A stretch of 49,952 nucleotides of DNA. Source: Sphingopyxis sp. GTDB lineage: Bacteria > Pseudomonadota > Alphaproteobacteria > Sphingomonadales > Sphingomonadaceae. The position numbers and the translations under genes are program-made. Location: NCBI GenBank assembly GCA_002733865.1, contig NVXM01000010.1, positions 1-49,952 on the forward strand, written 5' to 3'. The notes beneath the pieces were generated by a model, which was not told the origin of the DNA, did not search any database, and was given only the letters and a program-made list of their open reading frames with translations. Shown piece by piece: positions 16,957 to 25,965 of this stretch (position 1 is the first letter of the stretch; every line of letters starts with the position of its first letter).

Positions 16957-17185
16957 TGAAATCCCCTCTATCTTTCTAACGCGACCGCCGATTTGCCGGA
17001 CGCGAATGAAGGGACGAAGGTGGACGCAAAAAAGACGCACCAATGGCAAAATAAATTTCCTAACCGTCTCTGGGGAGGAAAATGGCGGCCTCGTCTGTTG
17101 AGCGAGAAAGGGCGACCGCCAAACCCTTTCCGGTCCTGCTGCTCGGCACCATCCTGACGGGGAAAGACCCGCAGGGAAGGATGGT

Positions 17186-17794
17186 TCAGGGCATGACGAC
17201 GGCGTCGATTTCGTGGATGACTCCGTTGGACTGGATCACATCTGCAATAGTGATATTGGCGGTGCCGCCCTTCGTGTCGGTCAGCATCCAGCCGCCGGAG
17301 GGCGATTTGGAGACCGTCAGTTTGGCACCGGCTACGGTGGTCAGTTCGGCCTTGCCGCCCATCATTTTCGCCTTGGCAGCGAGGTCGGCAGCCGTCAGCC
17401 GTCCGGGAACGACATGATAGGTCAGAATCTTGGTCAGGGTCGCCTTGTTTTCCGGCTCGAGCAACGTCGCGACGGTGCCGTCGGGCAATGCATCAAACGC
17501 TGCATTGGTCGGTGCAAAAACCGTAAAGGGTCCGGGGCCGGCGAGCGTGTCGACCAGTCCGGCGGCCTGCACCGCGGCGACCAATGTGGTGTGATCAGCT
17601 GAATTGACGGCATTTTCGACAATATTGCGGGTCGGATACATGGCCGCACCGCCGACCATCGGATTGCTCGTGGCCGCGACGGAAGCGCCAGAGCTGATCT
17701 CGCCACCGCCCTGCTCGGACATGGTACAGGCTGAGAGCGACAGGGCGAGAGCCAGGAGGGGGAGGGAAGGCGTGGAGAGAGATCGGAACGTCAT
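17186..17794 (-). CDS. Fasciclin (FAS1) domain lipoprotein
   Basis: 202 aa. The lipobox LSAC at about residue 21-24 predicts an acylated periplasmic or outer-membrane protein. One FAS1 domain fills residues about 62-200, with the H1-like GPFTVFAPTNAAFDALP and the final H2-like HEIDAVVMP. FAS1 domains mediate adhesion or act as cell-surface antigens. ATG 17794 follows AAGGA; the frame open to 17854 lacks a better start. It lies downstream of an ECF sigma and anti-sigma pair on the same strand (gap about 100 nt) and is the probable target of that sigma factor, as MPT70/MPT83 are for SigK in mycobacteria. Confidence 0.9.
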   Translation of the reverse strand: MTFRSLSTPSLPLLALALSLSACTMSEQGGGEISSGASVAATSNPMVGGAAMYPTRNIVENAVNSADHTTLVAAVQAAGLVDTLAGPGPFTVFAPTNAAFDALPDGTVATLLEPENKATLTKILTYHVVPGRLTAADLAAKAKMMGGKAELTTVAGAKLTVSKSPSGGWMLTDTKGGTANITIADVIQSNGVIHEIDAVVMP

Positions 17795-17895
17795 GGAAAG
17801 TCCTTTCGGTGCAATGGAATGATTACGGCGAACCGGAAATCTGTTCCGGATCACGGGCAGCTACGCAACCGATCGCGGATTGGACGCAAATTTTC

Positions 17896-18636
17896 TTAAA
17901 TTTTGGAAATTGTAGCCGTTGCCAGGATCGGAGTCGTGGGGGCTTCGAACGGCGCACCTGCCGGATCTTCCATGGTCAGGGCCAGCAGCGATCCGGCCTG
18001 AACAAAGGACCGGATAGTGGGATCGACATTGATCGAGCCAGCTCCGTTGGTCGGCAATATACCGACGGCTCGGGGTGTTCCGTCTGCAGGGACAACCCAC
18101 AATACCGGGGCGCCTTTTGCCGAATCGAGGCCGGCGGTACTCACGTTCAATTCGCCCGTCTCGGGGTCAAAACGGGTGGCAACCGAAAGTCCCTCCTGTT
18201 CCCCCGAAAGCTGGGCGATGATCTGCGGCGATGCAAGCTGCTGCACAGGGTATTCAGGGGTTACAGGAGCGGGCCTGATCACGAGTGCCAGCGCCAGCGA
18301 TGCCGCGATCGTACCGGCGGCGAGGGCTCCCACGCGCCAGCGGTTCAGACGGTTTCGGAAGGATAGGGTGGAGATATTCTCGCCGGGATTTTCGGAGGTG
18401 CGCGTATCGAGCCGTTCATTGATCTTTTGCCAGATATCATCCGGTGCGGCGTGCGGCGGGATCAGGTCGAGCAACGGAGCCAGCCGCTTTTCCCAGGCGT
18501 AAACGTTCCGCCGGAACTCCTCGTCGGACAGCCGCAGCCGCAAGGCGGTGGCCAGGTCATCGCCTTCCAGCAGACCAAGCACCAGCTCCGCCGCCAGCTG
18601 CTCGGATTTTTCCAGCTCTTCGGGCAAATCAACCAT
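17896..18636 (-). CDS. RskA-family anti-sigma factor
   Basis: 246 aa with an N-terminal cytoplasmic helical domain (1-95), one transmembrane helix at about 101-122 (VGALAAGTIAASLALALVI), and a periplasmic beta-rich domain typical of the anti-sigma-K family. It has no HxxxCxxC zinc motif. It should hold the sigma factor encoded just upstream at the membrane until regulated proteolysis frees it. Its start overlaps the sigma gene's end by 8 bases, the usual coupling of such pairs. The signal it senses is not visible from sequence. Confidence 0.88.
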   Translation of the reverse strand: MVDLPEELEKSEQLAAELVLGLLEGDDLATALRLRLSDEEFRRNVYAWEKRLAPLLDLIPPHAAPDDIWQKINERLDTRTSENPGENISTLSFRNRLNRWRVGALAAGTIAASLALALVIRPAPVTPEYPVQQLASPQIIAQLSGEQEGLSVATRFDPETGELNVSTAGLDSAKGAPVLWVVPADGTPRAVGILPTNGAGSINVDPTIRSFVQAGSLLALTMEDPAGAPFEAPTTPILATATISKI

Positions 18637-19210
18637 CTTCGAGACACTTTTTCAAACTCATCAGGCCGCGCCTGATCCGGCTTTTCATCGTACTCAGCGG
18701 GACCTCGATCTTCTTTGCAAGCGCGGCATAGGTATATCCGCCAAAGAAGGCTGACCGAATCGGTTTTTTCTGCTCTTCCTCGAGTTGCTCGAGGCAATTC
18801 ATGATCCGCGCCTTCTGTTGCCTTTCTTCGATCACGGTATCGCTCAAGGGCGCGTCGTCGGCTATAATTTCGATTGCCTCCTCGTTAGCATAGTTTTGTC
18901 GGCCGTTTTTCCGCAACCAGTCAATCGAGGCGTTCCGGGTGATAACCGCCAGCCATGAAATCGGGCTATATCTGTCCGCCTGATATTGATCGGCCCGGTG
19001 CCAGACTTTAATATACACTTCCTGCAACACATCCTCCGCTGCGCTTCTGTCTCCACAGATACGAAGGCATATTCCAAATAGTTTCGATGAGGTCAGCTCA
19101 TAGAGTTTTTCAAGCGCCGCGCGGTCGCTGTTTGCAACCCGTGCCATGATCTCGAGCAGCGAATCCCGGGCTCTCTGCGTATCTGTTCTCGAAATTTCGC
19201 TCGCTCCCAT
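18629..19210 (-). CDS. ECF RNA polymerase sigma factor (SigK-like)
   Basis: 193 aa with region 2 (about residues 28-100: SKLFGICLRICGDRSAAED then VLQEVYIKVWHRADQY and DWLRKNGR) and region 4 (about 138-190: AFFGGYTYAALAKKIEVPLSTMKSRIRRG), with no region 3, as expected of ECF factors. Together with the overlapping RskA-type anti-sigma gene it forms a membrane-tethered switch. The FAS1 lipoprotein gene follows. ATG 19210 has no clear ribosome site, and a 12-base palindrome TCATCTAGATGA (19212-19223) lies immediately upstream. Confidence 0.92.
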   Translation of the reverse strand: MGASEISRTDTQRARDSLLEIMARVANSDRAALEKLYELTSSKLFGICLRICGDRSAAEDVLQEVYIKVWHRADQYQADRYSPISWLAVITRNASIDWLRKNGRQNYANEEAIEIIADDAPLSDTVIEERQQKARIMNCLEQLEEEQKKPIRSAFFGGYTYAALAKKIEVPLSTMKSRIRRGLMSLKKCLEDG

Positions 19211-19318
19211 GTCATCTAGATGAGTGCAATTTTCGGTCCTTGCAATAACTTGTTGTCTCAGGCGTCATTTTATTGCGAACAAATGTCAGATGAGCAAACG
19301 TTCGGTGCGGGATTCCCG

Positions 19319-21058
19319 CTACCGCGCCGGAAACCAGCGCCCCTCGAACACCACGCCATCAATTTCGACCTCCTGCAGCTTCGCCGCACCGCCGACATAG
19401 GGGTCGCGGTCGAGTACGGTGAAATCGGCTTTCTTGCCGGTCGCGATACTGCCGACCATAGCGTCCAGCCCGATCACTTGCGCCGCCTCAACCGTGATCG
19501 CCCGGAGCGCCTTGTCGAGCGACAGCCGTTCTTCCGGTGCCTTGACGTTACCGTCGAGGGTGATGCGGTTGCTCGCCACCCAAGCGAGGTAGAATGGGTC
19601 GATCGGCGCCATGTTGAAATCGCTGTGCAGCCCCAGCGGCACGCCCTTGCGCTCCAGCGAACCGAGCCGGCTCATCTGCGCCGCGCGGTCGGGGCCCATG
19701 CCGGTTTTGGCATAGGCATCGCCGAGGATGCGGATATAGTTGGGCTGGGCGGAAACATAGAGGCCCATCTCGCCGATCCGCCGGTTCTGCGCCTCGGTTG
19801 AGTAACCGAGATGCTCCATCACGATATGCTGGCCGTTTCTCGGGGTCAGCTTTTCGGAGATGCCGAGAACTACATCCAGGCCCTTGTCGCCGTTGACATG
19901 AGTGTGCAGATTCCAGCCGGCATCCCAGAAACGCTCGGTCTGTTTTTGGAGTTCCTCCGGTTCGGTCAGCCACTTGCCGTCGTGCCCATCGCTGTAACCG
20001 GGCGGGTTCATCTGCATATATTGGGCGAAAAAAGCGCCGTCGGCGAACAGCTTCACCCGGTTGGAGAAGAAGAATTTCGAACTGTCATATTTGTCCTTCA
20101 TCGCCTTGAGCCAGACGTTCGGATCGCCAGTGACCAAAGGCGCAACCGGAATGGCTAGGATGCGGGATGGCGTGGTCGGCTGGTCGTAGAGGCTCTTGAA
20201 CAGCGCCGACTCCATCTCCGGTCCGCCAAAGCCGCCAAAGGCCAGATCGGCACTGGTCGTGACGCCATTCTCCAGCATCATCTGGCGCATATCGGCCAGC
20301 CCCTGTTGCACTTTGGCAGGCGAGAAGAGATAGGGACGGAGCTTCTCTATGCCACCGAACAGCGCGGTCTCGTGAATGATGCCGGTGGTGAAGTCAGCGT
20401 GCGCCGGATCGATGGTCGGCTTGTCGAATTCTGCGGTGAAGGCCTCCTGCGTGCCAATGCCCAGCAGGTTCAGCGCGGCGCTATTGGCGATAATCTCGTG
20501 AAAACTGCGTTGCCAGATCACCACTGGCCGATCGGGCGCGATCCGGTCCAGCTCGGCGCGGTCCATATCGCCGTGGAACAGCTTGTGATGGCCCCAGGTG
20601 ATGAACAGCTTGTCCTTGCTCTTGCCCAATTCCTCGCGCAGCCGCTGTTCATATTGCGCTTTGCCGCGAGCCGCGGGATAGGTCGTGCCAGGCAGTTGCC
20701 ACTTCTCCGGGCTGATGAAGGGGATCGGCAACATCATGATCGTCTGCATCGGATGGACATGCGGCTCGACAAAGCCGGGCATCAGGATTTGCCTGGCAAA
20801 CTGCCGATCGACGGTAACCTTGCGATCCCTCGTCCATGCTTCCATTTCTTCCAAAGTCTGGCCGAGGCCGAGGATGATACCGTCAGCAGTCGCCACGTAG
20901 CGGGCCTCGGGAAAGCCCGGCTCCATCGTGATGATCTTGGCGGCCTCGAATATTGTGACTTCGGGATAAGGGAGGCTGGCGGGCGTCTCCTCTGCGCTGG
21001 CACCGGTAGCGAACAGCAGCGTGAGCGCTGCCCCGATGGACGAAATAAATTTCAGCAT
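19319..21058 (-). CDS. Exported amidohydrolase (amidohydrolase_3, YtcJ-like)
   Basis: 579 aa with a signal peptide (cleavage near A22, ATGASAEE). The metal-dependent hydrolase fold is shown by the HxH pair in PGFVEPHVHP, later histidines in LHTHVNGDKG and IVMEHLGYS, and GLHSDFNMAPIDPF with its Asp. The C-terminal part, TGKKADFTVLDRDP, is the small beta domain common to amidohydrolases. This branch hydrolyses amide or N-acyl bonds, but the substrate is unknown. It starts with a strong GGGGAGAG ribosome site. The EamA transporter gene is just upstream on the same strand with a 25-nt gap, so the two probably form one operon that moves and processes a metabolite. Confidence 0.88.
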   Translation of the reverse strand: MLKFISSIGAALTLLFATGASAEETPASLPYPEVTIFEAAKIITMEPGFPEARYVATADGIILGLGQTLEEMEAWTRDRKVTVDRQFARQILMPGFVEPHVHPMQTIMMLPIPFISPEKWQLPGTTYPAARGKAQYEQRLREELGKSKDKLFITWGHHKLFHGDMDRAELDRIAPDRPVVIWQRSFHEIIANSAALNLLGIGTQEAFTAEFDKPTIDPAHADFTTGIIHETALFGGIEKLRPYLFSPAKVQQGLADMRQMMLENGVTTSADLAFGGFGGPEMESALFKSLYDQPTTPSRILAIPVAPLVTGDPNVWLKAMKDKYDSSKFFFSNRVKLFADGAFFAQYMQMNPPGYSDGHDGKWLTEPEELQKQTERFWDAGWNLHTHVNGDKGLDVVLGISEKLTPRNGQHIVMEHLGYSTEAQNRRIGEMGLYVSAQPNYIRILGDAYAKTGMGPDRAAQMSRLGSLERKGVPLGLHSDFNMAPIDPFYLAWVASNRITLDGNVKAPEERLSLDKALRAITVEAAQVIGLDAMVGSIATGKKADFTVLDRDPYVGGAAKLQEVEIDGVVFEGRWFPAR

Positions 21059-21083
21059 GTCTCTCTCCCCTTGTGGCGAGAGA

Positions 21084-22007
21084 TTATGCGACCGGCTTCA
21101 CCTTGGCAACCGTCAGCTTGCCCGCTCGGACATGCTCGCGCCAGGCAATGAAAAGGCCGGATCCGATGATGATCGGCGCTCCGATCCATATCGACAGGCC
21201 GGGATATTGGCCGAAAATCAGGATGCCGAACAGGGTCGCCCAGATCAGAGCGCTATAGTCCATCGGCACGATCGTCGAAATCGGTGCATAGCGCAGTGAC
21301 TGGGTAATGCACAGCTGGCCGATCGCTCCGAAAAAACCGATGCCGAGCAGAAATCCCCAGGTCTGGGCATCGTGGCCGCCGCCATAGATGAAAACGCAAA
21401 TGAGGAGGGCGGGCAGGGTGTAGACCGAGAACCAGAAGATGGTGACGATGCTTGTCTCGGTACGACCGAGCATGCGGATGACCAGCGTCACGCCAGCGGT
21501 AACCAGTGCCCCTGCCAAGGCGACAGCAGCGCCAAACGCCGGGATCAACGTCCCGCCGGGCCGGACTACGATCAGCACGCCGACAAAGCCGATCAGGATC
21601 GCCGACCAGCGCCGGATGCCAACCTGTTCGCGCAGGATCAGCGCTGCAAACAGGGTTGCGAATATCGGCACGGTAAAGCTGATCGTCGTGGCGTCGGCCA
21701 GCGGCAGCAGAGTCATCGCCCAGAAATTGAGGCCCATGGCGCAAATGCCGAGCAGCGACCGCAGGATGTGCAGCCGGTGTTTGTTCGAAACGATAGAGGG
21801 CCAGCCCGCCTGGCTGCGCCAGATCAGGAAACAGATCAGCGGCATTGCGGTCAATTGGCGGTAAAACAGGCTTTCGGTGACGTGGACGCCATGCTGTCCA
21901 GCGAGTTTGACGAAGGTAAACATCACGCCGAGGGACAGCATGGCGCCCAGCCGGGTGACGATTCCCGCCATCGGCCGGTTCTGCCCGGCGGCGCCGTCAT
22001 CGCTCAT
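21084..22007 (-). CDS. EamA/DMT-family transporter
   Basis: Inner-membrane permease of 307 aa with ten predicted helices in two EamA repeats (about 20-150 and 165-295). Typical pieces are the first-repeat FVKLAGQHGVHVTESLFYRQL, the end-of-repeat sequence FAALILREQVGIRRW, and in the second repeat VPMDYSALIWATLFGILIFGQ. DMT carriers export or import small metabolites; relatives include S-adenosylmethionine and drug transporters, but the substrate here is not known. It is upstream of the amidohydrolase gene on the same strand and divergent from mmsA. Confidence 0.9.
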   Translation of the reverse strand: MSDDGAAGQNRPMAGIVTRLGAMLSLGVMFTFVKLAGQHGVHVTESLFYRQLTAMPLICFLIWRSQAGWPSIVSNKHRLHILRSLLGICAMGLNFWAMTLLPLADATTISFTVPIFATLFAALILREQVGIRRWSAILIGFVGVLIVVRPGGTLIPAFGAAVALAGALVTAGVTLVIRMLGRTETSIVTIFWFSVYTLPALLICVFIYGGGHDAQTWGFLLGIGFFGAIGQLCITQSLRYAPISTIVPMDYSALIWATLFGILIFGQYPGLSIWIGAPIIIGSGLFIAWREHVRAGKLTVAKVKPVA

Positions 22008-22098
22008 ATGTTATTGCCATAAAAGATAGGGTGAGGGGTGTTGTGCATTGCTGCGGTAAATAGCATATAGCCCGCAAATGCAATCAGGAGTCTTTTCA

Positions 22099-23601
22099 AT
22101 GCGCACCGTTACCCATGTCTTGGCCTCGGGAGGAACCGCAGCAGCGTCCCGCCAGAGCGATATTTTCGACCCCAACAATGGCGGGATCCAGGGCAAAGTA
22201 GATCTGGGCGACGCCGATGTTCTCGAGACCGCCGTTCAGGCGGCGCTTGCAGCCCAGCCAGCCTGGGCCGCAACCAACCCGCAGCGCCGCGCCCGGGTGA
22301 TGTTCAAGTTCAAGGAACTGGTCGAAGCCCATATGGACGAGCTGGCCGAATTGCTGAGCCGGGAACATGGCAAGGTCATCGCCGATTCCAGGGGCGACGT
22401 GCAGCGCGGTCTGGAAGTGATCGAATTCTGCTGCGGCATCCCGCATGTCCTGAAGGGCGAATATACCCAGGGCGCCGGTCCTGGCATCGACGTCTATTCA
22501 ATGCGCCAGCCGCTCGGCATCGGTGCCGGCATCACCCCGTTCAACTTCCCCGCCATGATCCCGATGTGGATGTTCGGCCCGGCGATTGCGACTGGCAACG
22601 CGTTCATCCTGAAACCGTCCGAGCGCGATCCCTCGGTTCCGGTCCGATTGGTCGAACTGATGCACGAAGCAGGGTTGCCGGAAGGCATTTTGCAATGCCT
22701 GCATGGTGACAAGGAAATGGTTGATGCCATTCTCGATCATCCGGAAATCGGCGGCATCAGCTTCGTCGGCTCGTCCGATATCGCGCATTATGTCTACCAG
22801 CGCGGCGTTGCGGCCGGCAAGCGGGTGCAGGCAATGGGCGGCGCGAAGAACCACGGTATCGTGATGCCCGACGCGGATATGGACCAAGTGGTCAATGATC
22901 TGTCCGGCGCAGCTTTTGGCTCGGCCGGTGAACGTTGCATGGCTTTGCCTGTTGTGGTTCCGGTTGGCGAAGATACCGCAGACCGGCTGCGCGAGAAAAT
23001 GATCCCGGCGATGGAAGCGCTGCGCGTCGGTGTCTCGACCGACGAAGAAGCGCATTACGGACCGATGGTCAATCCGGCGCAAAAGGCCCGGGTAGAAAAC
23101 TGGATCCAGACCGGCGTCGACGAAGGTGCAGAGCTGGTCGTCGATGGCCGCGGCTTCTCGCTGCAGGGCCACGAAGACGGCTGCTTTATCGGGCCCTCGC
23201 TGTTCGACCATGTCACCACCGACATGGAAAGCTACAAGGAAGAGATTTTCGGCCCCGTGCTGCAGATTGTCCGAGCGAAGAATTTCGAGGAAGCACTCGC
23301 GCTGCCCAGCCAGCATCAATATGGTAATGGCGTCGCGATCTTCACCCGCAACGGCCACGCGGCCCGCGAATTCGCCAACCGGGTGCAGGTCGGGATGGTC
23401 GGCATCAACGTGCCGATCCCGGTCCCGGTCGCCTATCACAGTTTTGGCGGCTGGAAGCGCTCGGCTTTCGGCGATACCAACCAGCACGGCATGGAAGGCG
23501 TGAAGTTCTGGACGAAGGTCAAGACCATCACGCAGCGCTGGCCCGACGGCACGGCCGATGGCGGCAACAAGGATGCCTTCGTCATTCCAACCATGGGGTA
23601 G
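22099..23601 (+). CDS. mmsA: CoA-acylating methylmalonate-semialdehyde dehydrogenase
   Basis: 500 aa aldehyde dehydrogenase of the ALDH6 branch. It converts (S)-methylmalonate semialdehyde to propionyl-CoA, the last step of valine breakdown. Catalytic C280 is in SAGERCMA. NAD-binding PFNFP (147-151) is present. The family's Asn replaces the usual catalytic Glu (GGAKNH, N251), which marks CoA-dependent members. The C-terminal KFWTKVKTITQRWP is typical. ATG 22099 has AGGAG eight bases upstream; the frame opens earlier at 22078. The other valine genes follow at 26.0-29.9 kb on the same strand. Confidence 0.95.
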   Translation: MRTVTHVLASGGTAAASRQSDIFDPNNGGIQGKVDLGDADVLETAVQAALAAQPAWAATNPQRRARVMFKFKELVEAHMDELAELLSREHGKVIADSRGDVQRGLEVIEFCCGIPHVLKGEYTQGAGPGIDVYSMRQPLGIGAGITPFNFPAMIPMWMFGPAIATGNAFILKPSERDPSVPVRLVELMHEAGLPEGILQCLHGDKEMVDAILDHPEIGGISFVGSSDIAHYVYQRGVAAGKRVQAMGGAKNHGIVMPDADMDQVVNDLSGAAFGSAGERCMALPVVVPVGEDTADRLREKMIPAMEALRVGVSTDEEAHYGPMVNPAQKARVENWIQTGVDEGAELVVDGRGFSLQGHEDGCFIGPSLFDHVTTDMESYKEEIFGPVLQIVRAKNFEEALALPSQHQYGNGVAIFTRNGHAAREFANRVQVGMVGINVPIPVPVAYHSFGGWKRSAFGDTNQHGMEGVKFWTKVKTITQRWPDGTADGGNKDAFVIPTMG

Positions 23602-23651
23602 GAGTCTGATAAGACTTTATACCCATAGAGTTCCATATCAGGACAAATCGA

Positions 23652-23680
23652 CCGGAACGCTGGATTTTCTGGCGTTCCGG
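23652..23680 (+). terminator. Hairpin after mmsA
   Basis: CCGGAACGC pairs perfectly with GCGTTCCGG across an 11-base loop, 50 bases after the mmsA stop. The T-run expected of an intrinsic terminator is lacking. It probably marks the 3' end of the mmsA transcript. Confidence 0.45.
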
Positions 23681-23727
23681 GCGAAAACAGGCACGATGGA
23701 TGTCTGTTCAAATATGTTCCCGGTGCG

Positions 23728-24711
23728 ATGCTCCTAGCGCTGTCGCCACGGCTATTGATGCCATCCATTTTGCTCGCAATCGTGTTGTTCGCATTCTGGC
23801 GTTCAGAGACCCCTGCGGTGGAACTTGTCGCAGAACCGGTTGCGGTTGCCGAAACCGACAAACGGATTGCCTTCAGCTTCGACGACGCCCCGCGCGGCAA
23901 GGGCGCCTTTCTGGAGCCGGACGAACGGCCGAGGCTGCTGATAGAAGCCTTGCAGACTGGCGGCATCGAGCAAGCGGTTTTCTTTATCAATCCGGGGAGG
24001 ATTACGGCCACGGATCATGATGCCGATGATGTTGCGGCCTACGCCAAAGCGGGCCATTTGCTGGCCAACCATACCGCCAATCACAGCAAATTGTCCGCCG
24101 TTTCTGCGAAGGCGTTCCTCGCCGATATCGATGCGGCGGAAGAATGGCTGAAAGACAAGCCGAATTATCGACCCTGGTTCCGCTTTCCCTTTCTCGACGA
24201 AGGACAGAAGAACAGGAGCAAGCGCGATGCCGTCCGGGCCGGTTTGAAAAAGCGCGGGTTGATGAATGCTTATGTCACGGTCGACGCTTCGGACTGGTAT
24301 ATGGAGGAACAGGCGCTAAATGCGGCAAAGTCCGGCAAGACGATGGACTGGAATGCGCTGCGAGACCTCTACGTCGAATCCTACGTTCAGTCCGCAGACT
24401 TTTCCGACGAACTGGCGCGGCGGACGCTGGGCAGGGCGCCGGTGCAGATGATGCTGCTGCATGAAACCGATCTCGCCGCGATGTTTGTCGACGATCTGGC
24501 GGCTGCGCTCAAGGCCGATGGATGGACGATCGTGACTGCCGACGAGGCGTATCGCGATCCCATCGCCTATATGGAGCCGGACGTCGATTTTGCTGACGGC
24601 ACCCGGACCCAGATGCTGGCTGCCGAACGGAATATCGGCAAGCGCTGGTACCAGCGTAATGATCAGAAAGTAGCAAAAAAGCTATTTGCCGAGCGGGTCC
24701 TGCACGACTAG
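23728..24711 (+). CDS. Polysaccharide deacetylase (NodB-like, CE4) family protein
   Basis: 327 aa with an N-terminal hydrophobic helix (about 8-25) that anchors or exports it. The NodB fold shows FSFDDAP with the catalytic Asp pair, NHTANHS with the metal-binding HxxxH, and RFPFLDEG as the third motif. The family removes N- or O-acetyl groups from sugars. The active-site residues look intact. No clear ribosome site precedes the ATG. The M19 dipeptidase gene begins 11 bases after its stop, so the two are probably co-transcribed. Substrate unknown. Confidence 0.87.
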   Translation: MLLALSPRLLMPSILLAIVLFAFWRSETPAVELVAEPVAVAETDKRIAFSFDDAPRGKGAFLEPDERPRLLIEALQTGGIEQAVFFINPGRITATDHDADDVAAYAKAGHLLANHTANHSKLSAVSAKAFLADIDAAEEWLKDKPNYRPWFRFPFLDEGQKNRSKRDAVRAGLKKRGLMNAYVTVDASDWYMEEQALNAAKSGKTMDWNALRDLYVESYVQSADFSDELARRTLGRAPVQMMLLHETDLAAMFVDDLAAALKADGWTIVTADEAYRDPIAYMEPDVDFADGTRTQMLAAERNIGKRWYQRNDQKVAKKLFAERVLHD

Positions 24712-24721
24712 ACCGTCACGC

Positions 24722-25963
24722 ATGAAGACAATCAACATCGTTCGCAGCCTGGCGCTGGCCTTCACGGCCATTGGTGGATCATCGGCGTCAGCGCAGACAG
24801 CGGAACAAGTTGCGCAAGACGTGCTCGCCGAAAACCCGGTCATTGACGGCCACAATGACGTACCGGAGCAGATTGCCGAGCGGTTCGACGGTGATTTCTC
24901 CCAGTTTGATTTTCGCAATACGGTCCCGACCTTGGGGACCGGCGAAAAACCGATGCACACCGATATTGCCAGGCTCCGCAAGGGCCGAGTCGGCGGGCAA
25001 TTCTGGTCCGTCTGGATCGACCCCGAGCTGCCGAAATTTGAAGCGGTCCAGCGCGTCATCGAACAGATCGATATTGTCCACCGCCTCGTCGAACAATATC
25101 CCGGCGATCTGCAATTGGCCCTGACCGCAGCCGACGTGGAAGCCGCCCAGAAAGAGGGCAAGATCGCGTCGCTGATCGGCATGGAAGGCGGCCATTCGAT
25201 CGGCAATTCCTTGCCAGTATTGCGCCAAACCTATGCGCTCGGTGCCCGCTACATGACATTAACTCACTGGAAAACGCTCGACTGGGCGGACAGTGCGACC
25301 GATGCGCCAAAGAGTGACGGGCTGTCGGAATTTGGCGTTTCCGTGGTCGAGGAAATGAACCGGCTGGGCATGATCGTCGATCTCAGCCATGTTTCCGAAG
25401 CCACCATGAGCGATGCCCTCGACGCGACCAAAGCGCCGGTCATCTTCAGCCACAGTTCGGCTAATGCGATTACCAAACATCCTCGCAATGTACCCGATTC
25501 CATTCTGAAGCGGCTGCCTTCCAATGGCGGTGTGGTAATGGTCACGTTCGTGCCCTCCTATGTCAGTGCCGAGAACCGGGACTGGGATGCCGCGAAAAAG
25601 GCCGAAGCAGCGCGCGCGGCGGCTTTATACCCCGGCGATAAAGCTGCACGGGAGGGCTACATCGCGCGTTGGCAGGAGGCGCATCCAATGCCGTCAGTAA
25701 CTGCGAAAGATATTGCCGACCACATCGATCACATCCGTTCGGTAGCCGGAATCGAATATATCGGCCTCGGCGGCGATTATGATGGCATTACCTTCACCCC
25801 TGATGATCTCGCCGATGTCTCTACCTATCCAGTGCTATTTGCTGAACTGGCGAACCGCGGTTATAGCGCCGCCGATCTCGCAAAGATTGCGCGCGGCAAT
25901 ATCTTGCGGGTAATGCGGGGCGTCGAATCAACCGCCGCGCAAATAGCGAAGAACAAGAAATAG
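24722..25963 (+). CDS. Membrane dipeptidase (peptidase M19, renal dipeptidase family)
   Basis: 413 aa with a signal peptide (cleavage near residue 24, SSASAQ). Zinc-site residues are visible: HxD in IDGHNDVP, the bridging Glu in LIGMEGGHSIGN, His in DLSHVS and FSHSSA, and Asp in GLGGDYDG. These enzymes cleave dipeptides, including some with D-residues, in the periplasm. Start ATG 24722 is chosen for the signal peptide; the frame opens slightly earlier, overlapping the deacetylase. Two bases separate its stop from the acyl-CoA dehydrogenase ATG, which ties it physically to the valine operon without an obvious metabolic link. Confidence 0.9.
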   Translation: MKTINIVRSLALAFTAIGGSSASAQTAEQVAQDVLAENPVIDGHNDVPEQIAERFDGDFSQFDFRNTVPTLGTGEKPMHTDIARLRKGRVGGQFWSVWIDPELPKFEAVQRVIEQIDIVHRLVEQYPGDLQLALTAADVEAAQKEGKIASLIGMEGGHSIGNSLPVLRQTYALGARYMTLTHWKTLDWADSATDAPKSDGLSEFGVSVVEEMNRLGMIVDLSHVSEATMSDALDATKAPVIFSHSSANAITKHPRNVPDSILKRLPSNGGVVMVTFVPSYVSAENRDWDAAKKAEAARAAALYPGDKAAREGYIARWQEAHPMPSVTAKDIADHIDHIRSVAGIEYIGLGGDYDGITFTPDDLADVSTYPVLFAELANRGYSAADLAKIARGNILRVMRGVESTAAQIAKNKK

Positions 25964-25965
25964 AT

